Below, piece by piece: positions 1 through 5,131 of a stretch of DNA of 5,366 bases (its first letter is position 1; the number at the start of each line of letters is the position of its first letter). The DNA lies in assembly GCA_944359595.1 (NCBI GenBank), contig CALVSV010000112.1, positions 1 through 5,366 of the forward strand, given 5' to 3'. The stretch comes from an uncultured Bacilli bacterium (lineage in GTDB: Bacteria > Bacillota_I > Bacilli_A > RF39 > UBA660). Under the pieces are notes generated by a model, which worked only from the letters and a program-made list of their open reading frames with translations, had not been told where the DNA came from and ran no database searches. Both the position numbers and the translations under genes were made by a program.

Positions 1-204
1 AGAACTAATTTAGGACTTGAAGTCGTCGAAGACATTAGAAGTTATTTTAAAGAAAGAGTGTCTGATACAACTATTCCGAGGCTTATAAGCTTAACAGAAG
101 CACCTTCGCACGGTAAACCTATAATTGCGTATGATCCTAAGAGTAGAGGAACAGAAGCATATATAAACTTAGCTAAGGAGGTTATAGAAAGAAATGGAAA
201 CTAA
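1..204 (+). CDS. parA: ParA/Soj chromosome-partitioning ATPase, C-terminal fragment
   Basis: This is the last 67 codons of a ParA/Soj-type Walker ATPase, cut by the left edge of the window and ending at TAA 202-204. The visible part carries the family's C-terminal signature: an IPR turn (residues 25-27 of the fragment), then TEAPSHGKPIIAYDPKSRG (32-50) and a closing helix with EAYINLAKEV. These match the EAPSHGKPI-YDP-SRGAE-Y-LAKEV pattern of Soj proteins. The Walker A and B motifs lie outside the window. By family knowledge, Soj binds DNA nonspecifically as an ATP dimer, is stimulated by ParB, and works in origin segregation and DnaA control. The gene overlaps parB by 11 bases, and the Shine-Dalgarno sequence of parB lies inside its last codons. 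Chromosomal Soj is favoured over a plasmid ParA because of the genes that follow. Confidence 0.95.
   Translation, partial: RTNLGLEVVEDIRSYFKERVSDTTIPRLISLTEAPSHGKPIIAYDPKSRGTEAYINLAKEVIERNGN
175..182 (+). promoter_or_regulatory. Strong Shine-Dalgarno of parB inside parA
   Basis: The sequence AAGGAGGT lies 11 bases before the ATG at 194. It is the strongest ribosome binding site in the window. It fixes the parB start and lies within the parA coding region, consistent with the two being made from one message. Confidence 0.85.
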
Positions 205-1081
205 AAGAAGAGCTTTAGGTAAGGGATTAGAACAATTATTCAGTAATGAAAGTTTAAATTTTGATCAATTAGAAGAAAAGATTGTTTTAGAATCTAGTAA
301 AGACGAAATAGTAAAAATTCCATTATCTGAATTAAGAAGTAATCCTTATCAACCTAGATTATATTTTGATGAAGACGCATTAAATGAACTTGCAGAATCT
401 ATTAAAGAACACGGTGTTTTTCAACCTATAATTGTTAAAAAAAGTATTAAAGGATATGAAATAGTTGCTGGTGAAAGACGTGTAAAAGCTAGTATACGTG
501 CCGGGCTAAAAGAAATTCCTGCAATTATAAGAGAATTTGATGATGCAGATATGATGCAAATTGCGCTTCTTGAAAATTTACAACGTGAAAATTTATCACC
601 AATTGAAGAAGCTAAAGCATATAGTGACTTAATTCAAAAACTTAATATAACACAAGAAGAACTTGCACATAGAATGGGTAAAAGTAGAAGTCACGTTACA
701 AATATGCTTGGGTTACTTAGATTACCTCGTGAAATTAAATCTATGATAAATCAAAAAAAAATATCTATGGGTCATGCTAGAACACTAAGTAAATTAGAAG
801 ATAAAAATCTTATGATTGAATTAGCACAAAAAATTATAGATGAAGGACTTAGTGTAAGGGATATAGAACAATTAATATCAGACAATAAAAATACATTTAC
901 TAAGGCTTCACCCGTTAAGCAAAAACAACAAAAAAATAGACCATACATGTATGTTGAAAATTATTTAAAAGAAAAATTGGGTAGTAAAGTAAAAATTACA
1001 GACAAAAAGATGGAAATATCGTTTAGTTCTGCAAAAGATTTAGATAGGATACTTGAGATACTAAACGTTAAAATTAATTGA
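194..1081 (+). CDS. parB: ParB/Spo0J chromosome-partitioning CTPase and parS-binding protein
   Basis: A complete 295-residue ParB, the normal length for chromosomal Spo0J. Domains in order: an N-terminal Soj-stimulating peptide with KRRALGKGLEQLF (4-16); the ParB/Srx CTP-binding domain, with IPLSELRSNPYQPR (42-55), GVFQPIIV (74-81), GERRVKA (93-99, the CTP phosphate-binding box) and ENLQRENLSPIEEA (127-140); a helix-turn-helix around 152-177 (TQEELAHRMGKSRSHVTNML); the MGHAR segment (192-196); a charged linker at about 228-250; and a C-terminal dimerisation domain (251-295). By family knowledge it loads at parS as a CTP-dependent sliding clamp and acts with ParA/Soj and SMC. The ATG at 194 has a strong SD and starts the N-terminal motif at once. 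The stop is TGATGA, and the second TGA overlaps the next gene's ATG. No parS-like palindrome was found in the window, which is not unusual because sites are dispersed. Confidence 0.97.
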   Translation: METKRRALGKGLEQLFSNESLNFDQLEEKIVLESSKDEIVKIPLSELRSNPYQPRLYFDEDALNELAESIKEHGVFQPIIVKKSIKGYEIVAGERRVKASIRAGLKEIPAIIREFDDADMMQIALLENLQRENLSPIEEAKAYSDLIQKLNITQEELAHRMGKSRSHVTNMLGLLRLPREIKSMINQKKISMGHARTLSKLEDKNLMIELAQKIIDEGLSVRDIEQLISDNKNTFTKASPVKQKQQKNRPYMYVENYLKEKLGSKVKITDKKMEISFSSAKDLDRILEILNVKIN

Positions 1082-1887
1082 TGAAATTATTTGAATTTAT
1101 ATTTAATGAAACGTTAATAAGAACTGTAATTACTATTATTTTACTATTTGTTATATATTTTATATTAAAAATTATATTAGATAAAATATTAGAACATCAA
1201 AAAAGTAAAGCTAATATTGATATTAAAAAATTTAATACATTACGTATATTATTTATTAATTTAATTAAATATTTTTTAATAGTTGTTGGTATATTGGTTA
1301 TATTAAATGCATTAGGGTTTAAAGTATCTAATATTATTGCTGGACTTGGTATATTTTCTGCAGTGCTTGCGTTGTCACTACAAGATTCTTTGAAAGATTT
1401 TTTTGCCGGTATATTTATCATTTTAGAAAATCAATTTTCTATAGGGGATATTGTAAAAATTGGTACATTTAAAGGTGAAGTAATATTTTTAGGATTTAAA
1501 AGTACTAGAATAAAAAGTTATACTGGAGAGGTAAAAATTATATCTAATAGAAATATTACTGAGGTTATAAATTATTCAAAAGAATATACTAAAAATTTAA
1601 TTAATATTACTGTTAATCATGAACATGATATAAATAAAATGTATAAAGTGTTAGATGAAATATGTAAGTCTTTAGATAAAAAAATTAAAAACATTGAAGG
1701 TAATATAGAGTTTTTAGGTGTTGAAAATATTACTTCAGATAATATTGTATATAGAATATCTTTTAAAACTAAATATTTAGATGCAACAAGTGTACAACGA
1801 AACATATTAAAAGAATTAGAAATATTATTAGATGAAAGTGATGTAAATGTTCCACATCCACAATTGGAGGTGTGCTATGGAGACTAG
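1081..1887 (+). CDS. MscS-family small-conductance mechanosensitive ion channel
   Basis: A 268-residue membrane protein of normal MscS length (the E. coli protein is slightly longer). It shows hydrophobic helices near residues 11-34 and 58-78, followed by a pore-lining TM3 segment (about 84-115) with alternating small residues, ALSLQDSLKDFFAGIFI. Then come the beta-domain entry motif QFSIGDIVKI (118-127), ISNRNITEVINYS (154-166, the family's PNG-like N-V-NYS segment) and the C-terminal VPHPQLEV (257-264). By family knowledge it forms a heptameric channel in the cytoplasmic membrane that releases solutes on hypo-osmotic shock. The ATG at 1081 is preferred to the TTG at 1078 because it forms a TGATG overlap with the parB stop. 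No clear SD precedes it, so translation probably depends on coupling to parB. The 3' end overlaps the DUF951 gene by 11 bases. An MscS gene at this position next to parB is common in Firmicutes. Confidence 0.93.
   Translation: MKLFEFIFNETLIRTVITIILLFVIYFILKIILDKILEHQKSKANIDIKKFNTLRILFINLIKYFLIVVGILVILNALGFKVSNIIAGLGIFSAVLALSLQDSLKDFFAGIFIILENQFSIGDIVKIGTFKGEVIFLGFKSTRIKSYTGEVKIISNRNITEVINYSKEYTKNLINITVNHEHDINKMYKVLDEICKSLDKKIKNIEGNIEFLGVENITSDNIVYRISFKTKYLDATSVQRNILKELEILLDESDVNVPHPQLEVCYGD
1866..1871 (+). promoter_or_regulatory. Shine-Dalgarno that fixes the DUF951 start
   Basis: GGAGGT lies 5-6 bases before the ATG at 1877 and inside the mscS coding region. It argues for the 62-residue product and against an upstream in-frame alternative start near 1847, which would add ten unconserved residues. 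Confidence 0.75.
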
Positions 1888-2065
1888 AGAATATAAATTG
1901 GGTTCAATTGTTATTATGAAGAAACAACACCCATGTGGTACTAATAGATGGGAAGTAATTAGGGTTGGTAGTGATATAAAGATAAAGTGTTTAAACTGTA
2001 ATAGAACAGTCATGTTAACAAGAATAGAATTTAACAAAAAATTAAAAAAAGTTGAGGTGTTCTAA
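1877..2065 (+). CDS. DUF951 family small protein
   Basis: A 62-residue protein with the full DUF951 signature: a GSIVIMKKQHPCG start (9-21), then NRWEVIRVGSDIKIKCLNC (23-41) and RTVMLTRIEF (43-52), ending in a lysine-rich tail. Its biochemical role is not known. Cysteines at 20, 38 and 41, with His18, could form a small metal site; this is inference from spacing only. The start follows the GGAGGT site. The gene overlaps mscS by 11 bases and shares one base with the next start codon (TAATG). In many Firmicutes this gene sits between the parB/mscS pair and ychF, and it is found here at the expected place on the left side. It is likely a soluble cytoplasmic protein, since no signal or membrane segment is present. 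Confidence 0.9.
   Translation: METREYKLGSIVIMKKQHPCGTNRWEVIRVGSDIKIKCLNCNRTVMLTRIEFNKKLKKVEVF
2054..2059 (+). promoter_or_regulatory. Shine-Dalgarno of the AbgT-family gene
   Basis: GAGGTG ends five bases before the ATG at 2065, within the last codons of the DUF951 gene. It supports the TAATG overlap start and coupled translation. Confidence 0.65.
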
Positions 2066-3633
2066 TGAAAAAAAATAAAAAGAAAAATTTATTAAACCCT
2101 ATTACTGTTATTATATTGTTTATTCTTTTAACCTTAGGTATTAGTACATTATTTTCTTTATTAGGTAAAATAGAGATAAATAATACTTATCCATTTTCAT
2201 TTTTATCACAAGGAACTTATAGTGTTATTGATACTACTACTGGTGATGTTACTAATGAACTTGTTGAGGTTGATTCATTATTGAATGCAGAAGGTATACA
2301 ATATATAGCTGGTAATTTGGTATCTAACTTTGTATCATTTGCGCCACTTGCAGTATTACTAATTGCTTTAATAGGTATATCTGTTATGGAGAAATCTGGA
2401 TTATTGAAGTCTTTAATGTCTTTATTTAATCCTAATACTCCTAATTGGTTTTTTACCGCATTAATAATATTCGTTGGTGTTATATCAACACTTATAAGTG
2501 ATGTTGGATATGTATTTACAATTCCAATTGCCGCAATAATGTTTTTACTTCTTAAAAGGCACCCGGTTGGCGGAATAGTTAGTGCTTTTGCTGGTGTTGC
2601 CGGTGGATATGGAATTAATATTATGATTGGTAATGTTGATAATTCATTATTATTATATACTAATTATGCATCAAAAATATTAGATCCACGTTATGATGTA
2701 TCTATTTGGGGTAATATTATATTTATGATTATTGCTACTATTCTTATTGTAGTAATTGGTACAATAGTTACAGAAAAGATAGTAATACCTAAATTACCAC
2801 GCAGAAATATTGAATACGATGAATTAATAATACTACAAAAAAAAGAAAAAAGAGGACTATGGATGGCTCTAGTAATGGCAGTAGTATTAACGTCAATATT
2901 TATATATATGATAATACCTAATTTACCTGGATCTGGTATATTATTAGATAAGACACAATCAGGATATATAAATCAATTACTAAGCTCTACGTCATATTTT
3001 CAATTAGGATTAGTTGGTTTAATATCTGCAATAATATTATTATCATCAGTATTTTACGGTTTTGGTGCAAGAACTATAAAAAATGATAACGATATAATAA
3101 ATTTTATAACATCATCAAAAAATAACGTTGGATATTTAATATTATTATTATTTTTTGCATCACAATTTATTGATATATTTAAAAGAACTAATTTAGGTAC
3201 GATTGTAAATGTTTGGTTTGTAAACATATTAAATACATTAAATGTTAGTGGATTACCGCTTGTAGTATTATTCTTTATATTTGTTTTAATAGGTAATTTA
3301 TTTTTACCTAGCTATATAACAAAATGGTCTATATTAGCTCCAAGTGTTGTTCCATTATTTATGCAATCATCTATGACTCCAGAATTTGCACAAATGATTT
3401 ATAGATGTGCGATATCTTCATCAAATTTAATTACACCTTTATTAGCATTCTATGTAATTTATTTGGGTTATTTACAAATATATACTAAACAAGAAGATGT
3501 AATAACTATAGGTAAATCGTTTAAATTAACTATGCCATATTTCTTATTCTTTTCATTAATTTATATAGTCTTAATAATTATATGGTATGTTGCTGGTTTA
3601 CCTCTTGGACCAAATATATTCCCAACAATGTAG
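2065..3633 (+). CDS. AbgT-family transporter (p-aminobenzoyl-glutamate uptake or antimetabolite efflux type)
   Basis: A 522-residue polytopic membrane protein of normal AbgT length. Conserved blocks include MEKSGLLKSLM (108-118), SDVGYVFTIP (145-154), the VGGIVSAFAGVAGGYGIN stretch (168-184) running into IGNVD (188-192), and a second half with KWSILAPSVVPLFM (420-433) and YRCAISSSNLITPL (446-459). These correspond to the AEKSGLL, FAGVSGGFSANLLIGPLD, SAKWAILAP-FVPM and AYRIGDS-TNIITP motifs of AbgT, MtrF and YdaH. By family knowledge these are dimeric, cation-coupled carriers in the cytoplasmic membrane for p-aminobenzoyl-glutamate or for sulfonamide-like compounds. Asp192, Trp421, Pro439, Arg447 and Pro458 align with known substrate-path residues of MtrF, but the Asp expected after YRxx is Ile450. 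The substrate is therefore uncertain. The start shares one base with the DUF951 stop and is preceded by GAGGTG at 2054-2059. Confidence 0.9.
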   Translation: MKKNKKKNLLNPITVIILFILLTLGISTLFSLLGKIEINNTYPFSFLSQGTYSVIDTTTGDVTNELVEVDSLLNAEGIQYIAGNLVSNFVSFAPLAVLLIALIGISVMEKSGLLKSLMSLFNPNTPNWFFTALIIFVGVISTLISDVGYVFTIPIAAIMFLLLKRHPVGGIVSAFAGVAGGYGINIMIGNVDNSLLLYTNYASKILDPRYDVSIWGNIIFMIIATILIVVIGTIVTEKIVIPKLPRRNIEYDELIILQKKEKRGLWMALVMAVVLTSIFIYMIIPNLPGSGILLDKTQSGYINQLLSSTSYFQLGLVGLISAIILLSSVFYGFGARTIKNDNDIINFITSSKNNVGYLILLLFFASQFIDIFKRTNLGTIVNVWFVNILNTLNVSGLPLVVLFFIFVLIGNLFLPSYITKWSILAPSVVPLFMQSSMTPEFAQMIYRCAISSSNLITPLLAFYVIYLGYLQIYTKQEDVITIGKSFKLTMPYFLFFSLIYIVLIIIWYVAGLPLGPNIFPTM

Positions 3634-3640
3634 GGTTATC

Positions 3641-4975
3641 ATGAAAAGCAATGGGTTTACGCTAGTAGAATTAATAGTTACAGTATCAATTTTACTAGCT
3701 TTATCTACAATAGCGGTAATTACTGTAACAGGTGTATTAAAAGATTCAAATAAAGATATCGATGTAGTACAAGATGAAATTGTTATGGATGCAGCGAAAT
3801 CTTATTATGTTGATACTAATGATGATAATATAACAATAGGTAAATTAATAGATAATTTATATTTAGAAGAAGATGTAGCTAAAAAATATAGTAGAGACAC
3901 ATCTATAGATATTAAAGCATATCTTAATGAAGAAAACCCTTCTTCATCAAAATTATTAAGAGATGCAATAATAGAAAACAATCAACCGCTTGGAACAACT
4001 CCAGATTTTAATAATGTTGCGACAACAGATGAAGGATTGATAAAGGGTAGTGATGCAGACGGAGATACATATTATTTTAGAGGAGCAGTAGAAGATAATT
4101 ATGTAATAATTGATGGATTAAATTGGCAAGAAGATGGGCTATACTATGTTCTTGATATAAATGGTAATAATTATGGTCCATGGGCAGCAAACACGAAAGA
4201 AATTGCATTAAGTGAATGTAGAGGATTTTATGATATTGATTATGGTTACCAAAGTGAAGAAGAATGTGTAAATGACATACGAACTAGAGGATATAGTAAA
4301 GGTTCACCTATGTTATTTAGAATAATACGTATAAATGGAAATGGAACTATAAGACTTATAACTGATGATCGTGTAGCAATAAACATAAAATACAATAATA
4401 ATTATGGAGAAGCAAAATATGTTGGATATACATACGATAATAGTAATCCAAACGCACAAAATGGAACTTCATCAACAATAAAAGAAAAGCTTGATGCATG
4501 GTATCAAAATAATTTAATAGGCTTTGACCATTTAATAGCCACTACAAGATATTGTAACGATACTTCACCATCATCATCAAATTCATATTTAGGTGGTTAT
4601 GACAGATTATATCCAGAAAATCCTACACCATCATTTACGTGTCCACAAACAACAAATACATACGGCGGTGAGTACAATCAAAAAATAGGATTAATTTCAG
4701 CAGATGAAGCAGTGTTTGCTGGAGGAGTTTTTTATAATCAAAATCACAATTATTCTATAAACAATAAATATTATTTATATAAATACTATGATTATGCAAC
4801 ATCAACGCCATACTCTACTAATACAATCATGTACATTTCTAAACAAATTTCATCATCAGAAATTAGATATGGATCATTTTCCTTAATGCCAGTTATAAAT
4901 TTAAATTCCAATGTAAAAATTAGTGGCGGAATTGGAACAAAATCTGATCCATATGTGGTTGTTTCACAAAAATAA
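3641..4975 (+). CDS. Large pilin-like protein with type IV prepilin (class III) signal and C-terminal ectodomain
   Basis: A 444-residue protein with a five-residue leader and a textbook prepilin cleavage site, MKSNG|FTLVELIVTVSILLA. Phe becomes +1 and Glu +5 after processing by a prepilin peptidase, and a hydrophobic helix spans 6-31. A linker (about 35-140, Asp/Glu rich) leads to a large ectodomain with DTYYFRG (142-148), FRIIRINGNGTIRLI (226-240), IGLISADEAVFAGG (349-362) and a C-terminal VINLNSNVKISGG...SDPYVV (418-440). I recall this set of motifs from uncharacterised surface proteins of gut Bacilli; no biochemical function is known to me. Cysteines 193/209 and 305/334 are spaced like two disulfide pairs. 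It is much longer than ordinary pilins, so a minor pilin or adhesin role is likelier than a fibre subunit. The ATG at 3641 is chosen because it places the prepilin motif at the N-terminus. The SD is weak (AGGG at 3632-3635, overlapping the abgT stop). Confidence 0.85.
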   Translation: MKSNGFTLVELIVTVSILLALSTIAVITVTGVLKDSNKDIDVVQDEIVMDAAKSYYVDTNDDNITIGKLIDNLYLEEDVAKKYSRDTSIDIKAYLNEENPSSSKLLRDAIIENNQPLGTTPDFNNVATTDEGLIKGSDADGDTYYFRGAVEDNYVIIDGLNWQEDGLYYVLDINGNNYGPWAANTKEIALSECRGFYDIDYGYQSEEECVNDIRTRGYSKGSPMLFRIIRINGNGTIRLITDDRVAINIKYNNNYGEAKYVGYTYDNSNPNAQNGTSSTIKEKLDAWYQNNLIGFDHLIATTRYCNDTSPSSSNSYLGGYDRLYPENPTPSFTCPQTTNTYGGEYNQKIGLISADEAVFAGGVFYNQNHNYSINNKYYLYKYYDYATSTPYSTNTIMYISKQISSSEIRYGSFSLMPVINLNSNVKISGGIGTKSDPYVVVSQK

Positions 4976-4986
4976 CAAAAACAATA

Positions 4987-5015
4987 TTGAATATAAAAAT
5001 ATAAAATAATAAAAT
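4987..5015 (+). promoter_or_regulatory. Candidate sigma-A promoter for the TasA-like gene
   Basis: TTGAAT (4987-4992) and TAAAAT (5010-5015) are separated by exactly 17 bases. They match the -35 and -10 consensus at four and five of six positions. Transcription would begin near 5022, giving a leader of about 110 bases that contains both hairpins. A-rich sequence makes chance -10 matches common here, so confidence is moderate. A second -35-like TTGAAC at 5078 has no good -10 partner. Confidence 0.45.
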
Positions 5016-5033
5016 AAAGATGTAGAAGAAAAA

Positions 5034-5110
5034 TATAAAACAAGCCCTCCCGGACACAAACATATGTTCGGGGGGGGTTGAACTTTATAAAAACCTTTAC
5101 TTGTTTTATA
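5034..5110 (+). repeat. Interrupted inverted repeat (outer 11-bp stem around the GC hairpin)
   Basis: TATAAAACAAG (5034-5044) is the exact reverse complement of CTTGTTTTATA (5100-5110). The left arm runs straight into the GC hairpin at 5045, so 5034-5056 is one continuous 23-base arm. Its right-hand partner is split by 23 unpaired bases (5077-5099). The element looks either like a branched RNA structure or like a symmetrical terminator whose right arm has been interrupted. Confidence 0.6.
5045..5076 (+). terminator. GC-rich hairpin: terminator or leader stem
   Basis: CCCTCCCGGACA (5045-5056) pairs with TGTTCGGGGGGG (5065-5076) over 12 pairs, two of them G-T, around an 8-base loop CAAACATA. 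It is by far the most GC-rich spot in the window. On the + strand it would end the operon after the pilin-like gene, but the tail (GTTGAACTTTAT) is a poor U-tract. On the - strand the tail is CTTGTTTTATATTTTTC, a better one. It may therefore be a bidirectional terminator, or a structural stem of the next gene's leader if the promoter at 4987 is real. Confidence 0.55.
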
Positions 5111-5121
5111 AATAGTAAAGG
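5094..5121 (+). promoter_or_regulatory. Hairpin covering the Shine-Dalgarno of the TasA-like gene
   Basis: CCTTTAC (5094-5100) is perfectly complementary to GTAAAGG (5115-5121), with a 14-base loop. The right arm includes most of AAAGGAG (5117-5123), the ribosome binding site for the ATG at 5132. Folding would hide the site. The loop (5101-5114) overlaps the right arm of the outer inverted repeat, so the two pairings either compete or form a pseudoknot. This suggests translational control; the folding is inferred from pairing only. Confidence 0.45.
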
Positions 5122-5131
5122 AGTTTTAATA

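Larger units (their letters stand above)
4976..5131. other. Intergenic region with promoter and structured leader
   Basis: The only real gap between genes in the window. It starts with about 65 bases of A-rich low-complexity sequence that holds the candidate promoter. It continues with a GC-rich hairpin, an enclosing inverted repeat and a hairpin over the ribosome binding site. No convincing ORF lies here; a minus-strand reading frame crosses it but is a shadow of the pilin-like gene. Confidence 0.7.

Noticed and set aside
404..422. Near-palindrome AACACGGTGTT as a possible parS site
   Set aside because: It does not match the parS consensus (TGTTTCACGTGAAACA) and simply encodes conserved ParB residues EHGVF.
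686..702. TCACGT core as a half parS site
   Set aside because: Only the central six bases match, and it falls in the helix-turn-helix codons; chance is enough to explain it.
753..761. A9 run in parB as a slippage or frameshift site
   Set aside because: Lys-rich codons in an A+T-rich genome give such runs often, and the reading frame continues intact through conserved domains.
1078..1080. TTG as the mscS start
   Set aside because: It adds one residue only, and the ATG at 1081 gives the usual TGATG overlap.
1197..2037. Three minus-strand ORFs of 62-74 codons over mscS and DUF951
   Set aside because: All are antisense to conserved genes, without SD sites or recognisable products.
2186..2194. 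TTATCCATT as a DnaA box
   Set aside because: It is a single 7-of-9 match inside abgT with no cluster, so no support for an origin here.
4660..4920. Asn/Tyr/Ser-rich C-terminal part of the pilin-like gene as a diversity-generating retroelement target
   Set aside because: No template repeat or reverse transcriptase is in the window, and the composition is explained by A+T-rich codons; it cannot be supported from this sequence alone.
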